From the NCBI RefSeq assembly GCF_021390395.1, contig NZ_JAJUWT010000033.1, positions 24,471 to 88,470 on the forward strand: DNA of 64,000 bases. The letters run 5' to 3'. Position numbers and translations under genes: made by a program. Under the pieces are notes generated by a model that searched no databases, was not told where the DNA came from, and worked only from the letters and a program-made list of their open reading frames with translations. This stretch comes from Saccharothrix sp. S26 (GTDB taxonomy: Bacteria > Actinomycetota > Actinomycetes > Mycobacteriales > Pseudonocardiaceae). Shown here piece after piece: positions 9,152-17,900 of this stretch (the first letter of the stretch is position 1; the number at the start of each line of letters is the position of its first letter).

Positions 9152-9157
9152 ATCATA
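9152..9157 (-). promoter_or_regulatory. Leaderless-type -10 element of the marR gene
   Basis: TATGAT on the minus strand, six bases before the ATG at 9145. It lies next to the first operator palindrome, which would overlap the polymerase footprint. Confidence 0.45.
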
Positions 9158-9165
9158 CGGCCGTT

Positions 9166-9211
9166 GTTGAACCTTCAACCAGGATGCGCTATGTTCAGTT
9201 GAGAGTTCAAC
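9166..9211. promoter_or_regulatory. Twin MarR operator overlapping the yceI promoter
   Basis: Two copies of a 14-base palindrome: GTTGAACCTTCAAC at 9166-9179 (perfect arms) and GTTGAGAGTTCAAC at 9198-9211 (one mismatch). Their starts are 32 bases apart, about three helical turns, so two dimers would bind the same face. The yceI promoter lies between and over them: -35 TTGAAC at 9168-9173, 16-base spacer, -10 TATGTT at 9190-9195. Bound repressor would block both divergent genes. Confidence 0.75.
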
Positions 9212-9235
9212 CAGACCAACCGAGAAGGACCATCC

Positions 9236-9781
9236 ATGACCTCGCAGACTGTGCAGATCCCCGGCTACCTCACGGGCACGTGGGCGATCGACCCGGTGCA
9301 CTCGGACATCTCCTTCGTGGTGCGCCACCTCGGCGTGTCCAAGGTCCGCGGCCACTTCGGGACCTTCGAGGGCACCATCGTCACCGCCGAGAACCCGCTG
9401 GAGTCCACGGTCACGGCGAAGATCGACGCCGGCTCGATCGACACCCGCAACGAGCAGCGCGACGCCCACGTCAGGGGCGAGGACTTCCTGGACACCGAGA
9501 AGTTCCCCGAGCTGACCTTCACCTCCTCCGGCGTGCGCGCCCACGGTGAGGGCTTCCTGGTCGACGGCGAGCTGTCCCTGCACGGCGTGACCAAGCCCGT
9601 CACGCTGGAGCTGGAGATCAACGGCTTCGGCGACGGGTTCGAGGGCTCGAAGGTCGTCGGCTTCTCCGCCTCCACCGAGATCAACCGCCGCGAGTTCGGC
9701 GTGACCGGCGGCGCGGCGGGCGCGGTCGTCGGCGACAAGATCACCATCCTGCTCGAGATCGAGGCCGTGAAGCAGGGCTGA
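9236..9781 (+). CDS. YceI-family lipocalin-like protein
   Basis: 181 residues, full family length. It opens with the YceI signature (TWAIDPVHSDISFVVRHLGVS) and continues through KVRGHFGTFEG and the RDAHVRGEDFLD segment. The predicted fold is an extended beta-barrel that binds polyisoprenoid-like or other long hydrophobic molecules. No signal peptide is visible, so this member is probably cytoplasmic, unlike periplasmic E. coli YceI. AGAAGGA sits about seven bases before the ATG. Control by the divergent MarR gene through the shared operator is likely; YceI/MarR pairs often respond to lipid-like, organic or oxidative stress, which is inference here. Confidence 0.93.
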   Translation: MTSQTVQIPGYLTGTWAIDPVHSDISFVVRHLGVSKVRGHFGTFEGTIVTAENPLESTVTAKIDAGSIDTRNEQRDAHVRGEDFLDTEKFPELTFTSSGVRAHGEGFLVDGELSLHGVTKPVTLELEINGFGDGFEGSKVVGFSASTEINRREFGVTGGAAGAVVGDKITILLEIEAVKQG

Positions 9782-9809
9782 CCCCAGCCCGCGCCGCAGC
9801 CACACCCGA

Positions 9810-9835
9810 GGGCCCGCCGACACACCGGCGGGCCC
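9810..9835 (+). terminator. Rho-independent-type terminator after yceI
   Basis: Perfect 10-base stem GGGCCCGCCG (9810-9819) with CGGCGGGCCC (9826-9835) and a six-base loop. The T-tract is weak (CTTCGC), as is usual in this GC range. Confidence 0.7.
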
Positions 9836-10154
9836 TTCGCGCTGCTCACCGGCCCGTTTCGGGTGCCACTACGCTGCGTAGGTCCAGTCGCTGAACCGGG
9901 CGTACCGGACTGTCATTCCATTTCGCCCTGCATTTCGGTACTTTCGTCCGCGCCGGCGCAACCTGCCTGAACCGCCCACCGTCTCCAGCCGTAGTAGGTC
10001 GTGGCACCAGGGTTTTGCTTCGATCCACACTGAAGCGGTAGAACTCGATGCGGACACAGTCCGCTCACGGTCGTAGACCACGCGGGTGATATCGGACGCA
10101 CTCATGGCACCATCTGGCGCAGCACGCGCCGGGACGCAGGCGAGGAGGATCGGT
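9836..10154. other. Intergenic region, relatively AT-rich, no gene seen
   Basis: About 320 bases without a convincing coding frame on either strand. It holds a direct repeat CATTTCG at 9919-9925 and 9931-9937 (12-base spacing) inside a locally AT-rich patch, which may belong to the promoter of the downstream RsbW-like gene. No tRNA or riboswitch-like structure was recognised. Confidence 0.4.
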
Positions 10155-10655
10155 GTGAACGCCCAGACCGAACAGGTCGACGACCTTCGACTCGTCGCGC
10201 TGCCCACCGCGGTGAACGTGGCGGAGATGTTCGTGCGCTTCTCGCTCGGCGAATGGCGCTTGCGGGCGATGCAGGACGAAGCCGCGCAGACCGTCCGCCG
10301 CCTGGTCGGCGCCGCGGTCGACGTGGCCGACCGGCGCGCGCCCGGCTTCCTGCTGGTGCGCCTGCGGCTGACCGGCACCTACCTCGTGGTCGAGGTCGAG
10401 GGCAACCGCGTCGCGCTGCCGCCGGAGCTGGCCGGCTCCCGCGCGGGACTGGTGGACCTCACCGCGGGCGGCCACCTGGCCTGGTGCGAGCTGGCGCTGC
10501 CGTCGGGCATGAACGCCTCCGCCGTGCCGCTGCCGCGCCGCGAGCCGCGCCGCTCCCCCGCCGCCGAGGCGCTGGGCGACGAGCCGGACGTGGACCCGGA
10601 GGTCATCCAGCGCATCCTCTACGGCCTGGGCGGCGGGGCGCACCGACCGGACTGA
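10155..10655 (+). CDS. Degenerate RsbW-like (HATPase_c_2) protein
   Basis: 166 residues from the GTG at 10155, chosen because AGGAGG at 10143-10148 sits six bases upstream. The N-terminus (LVALPTAVNVAEMFVRFSLGEW) aligns with the anti-sigma-factor/histidine-kinase-like ATPase proteins common in actinobacteria. In those proteins the next helix carries an ELVTNA-type N-box. Here it reads VRRLVGAAVD, without the Asn that holds magnesium-ATP, and the later DxG motif is also unclear (VVEVEGN). It is probably a non-catalytic paralogue that binds a partner rather than phosphorylating it. The C-terminus is an acidic/Pro-rich tail ending in a short helix (DPEVIQRILYGL). Confidence 0.75.
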   Translation: MNAQTEQVDDLRLVALPTAVNVAEMFVRFSLGEWRLRAMQDEAAQTVRRLVGAAVDVADRRAPGFLLVRLRLTGTYLVVEVEGNRVALPPELAGSRAGLVDLTAGGHLAWCELALPSGMNASAVPLPRREPRRSPAAEALGDEPDVDPEVIQRILYGLGGGAHRPD

Positions 10656-10781
10656 CGCACCGGCGCGGTTCGCCCGTTCGGGCAGGCAGCACCACCGGTC
10701 GAAGGACTGCCACGGCGGCCGAATGGCGGTAAGCCATGAAGGACGTCCCACCCGGGGCGCACCTCGTGGAAGGGACCGCTG

Positions 10782-11312
10782 ATGAACCTCCGACGCGCCA
10801 CCAGGACCGTGATCGGGTGGACCGCCGCCCTCGGCGCGGCCATCGCCTTGACCGCAACACCTTCGGCCACGGCCTCGACCGAACGCGCGATGGTCCCCGA
10901 CGGGGTGTACGGCATCACGTTCGGCGGTGACGAGGACGCCTTGCTCACCCCCTTGTCGGACCACGAGGGCGCGCCGACCGTCCTCCTGCCCGCCGTCGGC
11001 GCGCCGGGCTACCAGGAGTGGCAGCTGGTCCGCGACAGCAACCACACGCAGATCATCAAGAACCTCGGCACCGGCCTCTACCTGACCCTCGGCGGGCTCG
11101 ACGCGCAGAACCACCGGCCCGTGGTCGCCAGTCCCTACCCCTACTCGTGGGTCGTCCGCACCGGTTCCGCGCCCAACCGCGTGACCCTCTCGGCCCTGGG
11201 CAAGCCGTTGCGGCTCGACAAGTCGCCGTGGCTGATCTACCCGCCCCGGGTGGACGTCCAGGACACCCGCCCCGACCTGAGCCAGGAGTGGGAGCTGACC
11301 TTCCACGAGTGA
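10782..11312 (+). CDS. Secreted small protein, beta-trefoil-like (I66 inhibitor or ricin-like)
   Basis: 176 residues. A clear Sec signal peptide (basic MNLRRATRT, hydrophobic core to about 26, cleavage near SATAS-TERA) is followed by a mature domain of about 145 residues. That domain has repeated short strands and conserved Trp: PDGVYGITF, YQEWQLVRDSNHTQIIKN, SYPYSWVVR-like and QEWELTF. The pattern resembles fungal/bacterial I66 serine-protease inhibitors and other ricin-type beta-trefoils. That assignment is by eye and tentative. GAAGGGA is upstream of the ATG. It converges on the DMT transporter over a large shared terminator. Confidence 0.75.
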   Translation: MNLRRATRTVIGWTAALGAAIALTATPSATASTERAMVPDGVYGITFGGDEDALLTPLSDHEGAPTVLLPAVGAPGYQEWQLVRDSNHTQIIKNLGTGLYLTLGGLDAQNHRPVVASPYPYSWVVRTGSAPNRVTLSALGKPLRLDKSPWLIYPPRVDVQDTRPDLSQEWELTFHE

Positions 11313-11317
11313 GAAGC

Positions 11318-11381
11318 CTTCGACGGGCCGGCGTCCCCGAGCGGGCCGACGCCCCCCGGTCGGAGCGCCGGCCCGTCGAAG
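11318..11381. terminator. Bidirectional terminator between convergent genes
   Basis: A 16-base perfect inverted repeat (left arm 11318-11333 beginning CTTCGACGGG, right arm 11366-11381) encloses 32 bases containing a second small hairpin (CCGAC 11346-11350 with GTCGG 11359-11363). It sits between the secreted-protein gene and the opposing transporter gene and can serve both. Confidence 0.75.
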
Positions 11382-11387
11382 CCCACC

Positions 11388-12233
11388 TCAGCGCCGGGCG
11401 AGTGCCACCAGGGCGACCGCCAGCACGGCCATCCCGCACCACGACACGAGCGGCAACCGCTCGTCCAGCACGACCACGCCCAGCACCGCCGCCACGGCGG
11501 GCTCGGCGAGCGTCAACGTGGTCGCCGCCGCCGCGCCGGTGTGCCGGAGGCCCCGGGCGAACAGCAGGTACGCGGCGAACGTGGTGAACACCGCCAGGTG
11601 CGCGGTGACCGCCAACCCGGCCGGGTCGGCCACCCACGTGACACCGAGGACCAGCAGCACCGGCAACGTCAACGCGGACGCGCCGCCGAACACCACGCCC
11701 ACCACCGCGCGGGACGGGTGCCCGCGGGCGATCAGGTGCGCGCAGATCACCGAGTACGCGGCGTACGACAGGCCCGCGACCAGCGCCAACCCGACGCCGA
11801 TCAGGTCGACGTGCGCGTCACCGCCGCCCAGCACGAGCGCCGCGCAACCGACCACGGCGGCCGACGTGAGCAGCGGCCGCGACCGCAGCCCGAGCACGAT
11901 CGGCGCGGTGGCCAGCGCCACGGTCGTGCCGACGGCCACACCCGTGCGGGCGACGGCCGGGTAGAACGCGAGCGCGTAGCCCGCCACGGTCACCGCGCCG
12001 AGCAGCAGCAGCCGCCGGTCGGCGGTCCGCAGCACGGCACGCGTGCCCCGGGCGGTGAGGAAGAGCAGGCAGCCGCCCAGCACCAGGCCCGCCGCGCCCA
12101 CGGCCGAGGCCGGTGCGGAGGCGGGTGCCAGCGAGCTGACGGTGCCGGTGGTGCCCCACAGGACGCACGCGGCCAGGATCGGCAGCGGTCCGCGGGTGGA
12201 ACGAGCGCGTGTTTCCACGGCAAGGGTCGACAC
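11388..12233 (-). CDS. EamA/DMT-superfamily transporter
   Basis: About 280 residues with ten predicted membrane helices in two five-helix EamA repeats. The first repeat begins LPILAACVLWGTTGTVSSL and the second begins around GVGLALVAGLSYAAYSVICA. It probably exports metabolites or amino-acid-like compounds by proton exchange, but the substrate cannot be read. The GTG at 12233 is preferred because GGAG lies about five bases upstream. A longer frame to GTG 12281 lacks a ribosome site. No operon partner is visible on this strand. Confidence 0.85.
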   Translation of the reverse strand: MSTLAVETRARSTRGPLPILAACVLWGTTGTVSSLAPASAPASAVGAAGLVLGGCLLFLTARGTRAVLRTADRRLLLLGAVTVAGYALAFYPAVARTGVAVGTTVALATAPIVLGLRSRPLLTSAAVVGCAALVLGGGDAHVDLIGVGLALVAGLSYAAYSVICAHLIARGHPSRAVVGVVFGGASALTLPVLLVLGVTWVADPAGLAVTAHLAVFTTFAAYLLFARGLRHTGAAAATTLTLAEPAVAAVLGVVVLDERLPLVSWCGMAVLAVALVALARR

Positions 12234-12426
12234 GGGGTCTCCGTTCGCGAGACGAGGTGAGAGGGACGCGAACGGGCGCACTGCGGGGACCGCGTCGGTC
12301 GGGCCGAGCGGTCAGGCAGGCGTGCAGGCGTGCGTCAGCGAGTGCGCCCGGTCAGGCGCACGGCGGCGGAAGGACCACGTGCCAGTGGGTGTTCACGACC
12401 GGCATCGTAGCCGAACCGGGGCCCGG

Positions 12427-12432
12427 TATCGT
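12427..12432 (+). promoter_or_regulatory. Leaderless-type -10 element of the alarmone synthetase gene
   Basis: TATCGT, followed by six bases and then the ATG at 12439. No Shine-Dalgarno sequence fits in that gap, so a leaderless transcript is the simplest reading. Confidence 0.5.
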
Positions 12433-12438
12433 GGGATC

Positions 12439-13053
12439 ATGGAGAGCGGCGTCGCGGACGACCTGCTGCGGCGGTCCCTCGTGGTCCACAAGTTCGCGGT
12501 CGACGAGCTGATGACGAAGCTGCGGATCCTCAGCGAGGAGTTCGACCTCGTCCACCGGCACGACCCCATCGAGCACGTCACGCACCGCGTGAAGCGGCCG
12601 GAGGCGATCCTCGACAAGCTGCGGCGCAAGGGGCTGCCCGCGGACCTGTCGCTGGCGGCCGAGCACCTGCACGACGTGGCGGGCGTGCGGGTGGTGTGCC
12701 CCTTCGTGTCCGATGTGTACCGCGTGCGCGACATGCTGGCCCGGCAGAACGACGTGGAGATCCTGCGCACCAAGGACTACATCGCCGCGCCGAAGCCCAA
12801 CGGCTACCGCAGCCTGCACCTGATCGTGCGCATCCCCGTGTTCCTGTCCGACCGGGTGGAGCACGTCAAGGTCGAGGTGCAGCTGAGGACCATCGCGATG
12901 GACTTCTGGGCCACTTTGGAGCACAAGCTCTACTACAAGTACGACGACCAGGTGCCCGCGGGGTTCGTCGAGGAGCTGACCGCCACCGCCGCGATCGCGG
13001 CCGAGCTGGACGCCCGGATGGAGCGGCTGCACCACGAGGTCCAGCGCGACTAG
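12439..13053 (+). CDS. Small alarmone synthetase (RelA/SpoT nucleotidyltransferase domain)
   Basis: 204 residues: a stand-alone (p)ppGpp synthetase domain with no HD hydrolase, TGS or ACT domains, the length typical of RelP/YjbM-type enzymes. Synthetase hallmarks are ARDML-like and RVVCPFVSDVYRV segments, the G-loop region DYIAAPKPNGYRSLHL and the EVQLRTIAMDFWATLEHKLYYK stretch that carries catalytic Glu and Gln. It would transfer pyrophosphate from ATP to GDP/GTP and so set growth and secondary-metabolism responses. It lies alone on this strand about 0.5 kb upstream of the peptide operon, which is suggestive but not proof of a link. Confidence 0.92.
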   Translation: MESGVADDLLRRSLVVHKFAVDELMTKLRILSEEFDLVHRHDPIEHVTHRVKRPEAILDKLRRKGLPADLSLAAEHLHDVAGVRVVCPFVSDVYRVRDMLARQNDVEILRTKDYIAAPKPNGYRSLHLIVRIPVFLSDRVEHVKVEVQLRTIAMDFWATLEHKLYYKYDDQVPAGFVEELTATAAIAAELDARMERLHHEVQRD

Positions 13054-13110
13054 CCCCGCCCCGGCACGCCCCGGCACGGCCGCCGGCGGACCCGAACGTT
13101 CACCTCACCG

Positions 13111-13154
13111 GTCCTGAACGTAGGACACGCGCGTCCTGAACGTAGGACACGCGC
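13111..13154. repeat. Two tandem 22-bp repeats, each containing a hairpin
   Basis: The unit GTCCTGAACGTAGGACACGC plus GC is present twice head to tail without a gap (13111-13132 and 13133-13154). Each copy contains the inverted pair GTCCT/AGGAC around GAACGT. It lies just after the alarmone synthetase gene. It may be a dispersed intergenic repeat family, a tandem protein site or a transcription terminator array; sequence alone does not decide. Confidence 0.8.
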
Positions 13155-13570
13155 GGGGTGGAGGTTGGACTCTCGCGGTGGGCAGTACGGCCGAGTAACG
13201 TCAAACGACCTTCGAGGGAAAAGGTTACGGCCGCTCCCGAAATATCGTTGAAATCCGTCCGACTGGAGCAGGAAGTCATTTCATGCCCTCTTGATGGACA
13301 GCGTAGGGGTACCCGCAACCCCCTTGACACGTGACTGCGAATAACCCTCGCGTACTGCACGTATTTACGAGACCGGCCGGTCCAAACCGCCCGATCGAGT
13401 GAATCCCGGAAGTGACACTTCTAACATCCGGTTACAGTCCCCTCAAAATAGGGAATGACTATTCAGCAAATGCTCCGTTCGGCGGTCGCGACAGTCTCCC
13501 GGCGACCGTCACCGTTGGCCTCGCAGCCCGGTACTCATTGACGCTGTGGCTCATTCTCAGAGGATCACGC
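13155..13570 (+). promoter_or_regulatory. AT-rich leader and regulatory region of the NRPS operon
   Basis: About 415 bases with clearly lower GC than the surroundings and no convincing gene. The upstream part of the open frame continuing into the hydrolase gene was discarded because AGAGGA precedes the ATG at 13571. Visible elements: tandem GAAAT heptamer-like repeats 11 bases apart (13239-13256), the spacing used by SARP regulators; a perfect 12-base palindrome GACCGGCCGGTC at 13371-13382; an inverted repeat CGGTCGC/GCGACCG at 13483-13489 and 13502-13508; and TTGACA at 13324-13329. I cannot place one transcription start with confidence. Confidence 0.5.
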
Positions 13571-14839
13571 ATGGACACCGACCGGATCTCCACCCGATTA
13601 ACCGCGCTGGCCCGTGAGCACCTGGTGCCCGGCGCGCAGCTCGCCGTGCACCACGAGGGGCGCACGTGGACCCACGAGGTGGGCCTGGCCGCCGACGCGG
13701 CCGTGCCCATCGGCTCGATCACCAAGACGTTCACCGCGACCGTCGCCATGGCCCTGGTCTCCGACGGGGACCTGGAGCTGGACGCGCCGCTGTCCGACCA
13801 CCTGCCCGGCGTGGCCGACGAGCTCACGCTGCGGCACCTGCTCAGCCACACCGGCGGCCTGCCGTCGGACCCGGAGGACGTGCGCACCACGTCCCTGCGC
13901 CACCACGTGCGCCAGGCGCTGCGCGAGCTTCACCCGCTGCACGAGCCCGGCGCGGGCTTCTCCTACTCCAACATCGGGTACACCCTCATCGGCCACCTGA
14001 TCGAGGTGGCGACCGGGATGACCTGGGCGGAAGCGGTGGAAGCGGTCCTGCTGCGCCCCCTGGGCGTGCGCGCCAGGTTCACCACGAGCCCCGACCCCGA
14101 CGTGGCCACGGGCCACGCCGTCAACGCCACCACGGGCCGCGTCGTGCCGGTGGAGCAGTCGCTGGCCCCGGTCGACGCGCCCGCCGGCGCCCTGGCCGCG
14201 AGCGCGACGGACCTGCTGGCGCTCGGCCGGATGCTCGGTGGCGGCGCGCCGCACCTGATGGGCCCGCGGGAGCTCGCCCTGATGCGCGAACCCGTCCGAC
14301 ACGCCGAGCCGTTCGGCATGGCCGACGGCTGGGGCCTGGGCCTGGCGCTGTTCCAGCGCGACGGCGTCCGCTGGGTCGGTCACGACGGCACCGCCGACGG
14401 CACGTCGTGCCACCTGCGGATCAACCCGGCCGACGGGTCGGCGGTCGCCCTGACCACCACCGGGAGCAGCGGGTTCGCGCTGTGGCGCGACCTGGTGCCC
14501 GATTTGGTCGCGGCCGGGCTGCCGGTGGCCGATTACGACGGAATGCGCGGTCTGCACCACCGCATCGCCCCTCCCCCGGACTGCACCGGGCGCTTCCGCA
14601 ACGGCGACGTCGAATACGCGGTGCGGGCGGTCGACCGGGAGCGCCTGGCGCTGACGGTGGACGGCGAGCCGTTCGCGGACCTGTCGTTGTTCGACGGCCT
14701 GGTGTTCGCGATGCGTGATTCCGACACGGGCGACACCAACCAAACCGGACGTTTCCTGCGCGATCCGGGCGGCGGCGGGATCGGGTGGATCCAGATCGGC
14801 GGCCGACTGGCCCGCCGGCAGACCGCGAAAATGGTCTGA
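13571..14839 (+). CDS. Beta-lactamase-fold serine hydrolase, candidate PBP-type thioesterase for peptide cyclisation
   Basis: 422 residues. Penicillin-binding-protein/class C beta-lactamase motifs are present: SITK (nucleophile Ser49, Lys52), the YSN motif at Tyr132-Asn134 and HDG at 271-273. After about residue 340 comes a small beta-rich C-terminal domain resembling a lipocalin-like barrel. There is no signal peptide, so it acts in the cytoplasm, unlike a resistance beta-lactamase or D,D-peptidase. This two-domain layout matches the PBP-type thioesterases (the SurE/surugamide type), which off-load NRPS peptides ending in a D-residue and close them head to tail. It is the first gene of the operon, 68 bases before the NRPS genes, and those genes lack any TE domain while ending in an epimerase. 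AGAGGA sits six bases before the ATG. The role is inference from architecture and context. Confidence 0.8.
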   Translation: MDTDRISTRLTALAREHLVPGAQLAVHHEGRTWTHEVGLAADAAVPIGSITKTFTATVAMALVSDGDLELDAPLSDHLPGVADELTLRHLLSHTGGLPSDPEDVRTTSLRHHVRQALRELHPLHEPGAGFSYSNIGYTLIGHLIEVATGMTWAEAVEAVLLRPLGVRARFTTSPDPDVATGHAVNATTGRVVPVEQSLAPVDAPAGALAASATDLLALGRMLGGGAPHLMGPRELALMREPVRHAEPFGMADGWGLGLALFQRDGVRWVGHDGTADGTSCHLRINPADGSAVALTTTGSSGFALWRDLVPDLVAAGLPVADYDGMRGLHHRIAPPPDCTGRFRNGDVEYAVRAVDRERLALTVDGEPFADLSLFDGLVFAMRDSDTGDTNQTGRFLRDPGGGGIGWIQIGGRLARRQTAKMV

Positions 14840-14907
14840 ATTTCACGTTTGAACCTCCGCGGAATGGGTAAGCCGCGCCCCCGACAGCCAGAAAGGCACC
14901 TCTCGCG

Positions 14908-17900
14908 ATGACGCACGCCCGCACATTGCCGGAATTGATCGCCGCGCAGGCGCTGCGCACTCCCGACGCACCCGCGGTCCTCTCCGCCGACGGGGCGCTC
15001 TCCTACCGCGAACTCGACGAGCGCGCGAACCGGCTCGCGCACCTGCTCCAGGCCGAGGGGGCGCGGCGGGAGCGGGTCGTGGCGGTGGCCATGCCGCGCT
15101 CGGTGGACAACGTGGTGGCCCGGCTCGCCGTGCTGAAGACGGGCGCGGCGTACCTGCCGATCGACCCGGACTACCCGGCCGACCGGATCGCGTTCATGGT
15201 CGCCGACGCCGAGCCGCTGCTCGTGCTCGACGGCCCGCGGGACCTCGCCGGCCGGCCCGGCACCGCGCCGGAGGCGGAGATCCACCCGGAGGATCCGGCC
15301 TACGTGATCTACACCTCCGGGTCCACCGGTCGCCCCAAGGGCGTGGTGGTGCCGCACCGGGGCTTACCCGCGTTCTCCGCCGCCGAGATCGAGCACTTCG
15401 CCGTGCGCCCGGGCGACCGGGTCCTGCAGTTCTCCTCACCCAGCTTCGACGCCTCGGTGCTGGAGCTGTGCATGGCGCTGCCCGCCGGCGCGGCCCTCGT
15501 GGTGCCACCGCCCGGTCCGCTGCTGGGTGACCAGCTCGCCGAGGTGATCGCCGCGTTCGGCGTCACGCACGCGCTGATCCCGCCGGTGGCGCTGGCCACC
15601 ATGCCCGACGTCGACCTGCCGTCGTTCCGCACGCTCGTCGTCGGCGGTGACGCGTGCCCGCCGGACCTGGTGGCGAAGTGGGCACCGGGTCGGCGCATGA
15701 TCAACGCCTACGGGCCGACCGAGTCCACTGTGGTCACGTCGTGGAGCGAGCCGCTGGAGCCCGGCGGCACGCCGCCCATCGGCCGCCCGATCCCCGGCAC
15801 CTCGGTCCGGGTGCTGGACGACGACCTGCGCCAGGCCGCCGAGGGCGAGCTGTACGTGACCGGTGTGGGCCTGGCCCGCGGCTACCTGGGTCGGCCGGGG
15901 CTGACCGCGCAGCGGTTCGTGGCCGACCCTTACGGGCCACCCGGTTCGCGCATGTACCGCACCGGTGACGTGGTCCGCACCCGCGCCGACGGCCAGCTGG
16001 AGTTCGTCGGCCGGGCCGACCACCAGGTGAAGATCCGCGGCTTCCGGGTCGAGCCCGGCGAGATCGAGGCGGTGTTGCGGCAGCAGCCGGGCGTGGAGCA
16101 CGCCGTGGTGGTCGCGCGCGGCGAGCCCAAGCGGCTGGTGGCGTACGTGGTGGGCGAGACCGACGGCTTGCGCGAGCGGTTGGCCGCGCGGCTGCCCGAC
16201 TACCTGGTGCCCTCGGCGTTCGTGGGCTTGGCGGCGTTCCCGCTCACGCCCAACGGCAAGCTCGACCGCGACGCGCTGCCCGAGCCGGTCGTCGGCGACG
16301 CCGTCACCCCGGCCGACCACGTCGAGCCGCGCACCCCGGCCGAGCGCCGGGTCGCCGAGGTGTGGTCGCAGGTGCTGGGCGTGCCCCGGGTCGGCGCGCA
16401 CGACGATTTCTTCGCGCTGGGCGGCGACTCGATCCTGGCCGTGCGGGCGCTGTCGCGGCTCGGTGGGCTGCCGGTGCGGGCGATGTTCGACCACCGCACG
16501 GTCGCCGCGCTCACCGAGGCCCTGCCCGACCTCGACGGCGCGCCGATCCCCCGCGTGCCGCGGGTGGGGCCGCTGCCGCTGTCGTCGGCGCAGCGCCGGC
16601 TGTTCTCGCTGGACGGCACCGCCGAGCAGAACACCGCGGCGGGCGTCCGCCTGACCGGGCCGCTCGACGTGCCGCGGCTGGCCAGGGCGTTGGACGCGCT
16701 GGCGTGCCGGCACGACGCGCTGCGCACGACGTTCGACGTGATGGGTGACGAGCCGGTGCAGGTGGTCGCGCCGCGGGGCACGATCCCGCTGCGCGTGCTG
16801 CCGGCCCGTGCCGACGCCACCGAGCCGAGCCCGGCCGAGCTGGGCCTGGACGAGCCGTTCGACCTGCGGCACGGTCCGCTCACCCGGGCCGTGCTGAGCC
16901 CTCTCGGCCCGGACGAGCACCTGCTGGTCCTCGTCCAGCACCACATCGTCACCGACGGCTGGTCGGTGCAGGTGCTGCTGGAGGAGCTGGCCGAGCTGTA
17001 CGCGGGCGGGCAGCCGGCGGAGCCCGCGGTGCAGTACCCCGACTTCACCGCGTGGGACCGGACCAGGCCCGAGGGCGACCCGGCGTACTGGCGGGCCCGG
17101 CTGGACGGCGTCGAGGCGCTGGACCTGCCCACCGACCGGCCCCGGCCGCCGCTGCGCACGACGTCCGGCGCGGTGCTGCGGCGGCCGCTGCCCGCCGACC
17201 TCGTCCGCCGGCTGGCGGGTGTGGGCCGGGCGCACGACGCCACGTTGTTCATGACGCTGACCGCCGCCGTGCAGGTGCTGCTGTCGGCGCGCAGCGGGCA
17301 ACGCGACATCGCCGTCGGCACGGTCAGCTCCGGTCGCGACCGGGCCGACCTCGAACGCGCGGTGGGCTTCTTCGTCCGCACGCTGGTGTTGCGCTCGTGG
17401 GTCGACCCGGACCTGCCGTTCACCGCGTTCCTGGACCAGGTGCGCGACACGGCGCTGGAGGCGTTCGCGCACGACGACGTGCCGTTCGACCGGGTGGTGG
17501 AGGAGGTGCGGCCCGACCCGGACCCCAGCCGCACGCCCCTGGTGCAGGCCGTGGTGGCGCTGCACCAGCCGCTGCTGCGCGACCCGGCGTTCGGCGAGCT
17601 GACCGCCGTCGAGCACGACCTGCCCCGGCCGGTGGCCCGGTTCGACCTGGTGGTGGAGTTCTGGCCGCGCGGCGACGACCTGGCGCTGACCCTGGAGTAC
17701 AACACCGACCTGTTCGACGCGGCCACGATCGAGGCGCTGGGCGACGACCTGGAAGCGTTGCTGCGCCTGGTGGTCGACGACCCCGACCGCCCGCTGCGCG
17801 GCCTGGCCGCCCTCGACGCGACCGCCGACCACACGGCGTCGGACCACACCGTGCGCATCCGCGGTACCCGGGTCGACCTGGCCGAGGTCGAGCGGGCGAT

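Noticed and set aside
8651..9823. 390-codon version of the marR gene reading through the YceI gene
   Set aside because: The upstream part is antisense to yceI; operator, -10 and ATG at 9145 define the true start.
10736..10930. 64-codon plus-strand ORF overlapping the secreted-protein gene
   Set aside because: Lies mostly within the signal-peptide gene in another frame, with no recognisable features.
13324..13367. TTGACA at 13324 paired with TATTTA at 13362 as the NRPS promoter
   Set aside because: Spacing of 32 bases is too long; no -10 at 16-18 bases was found, so no start was assigned.
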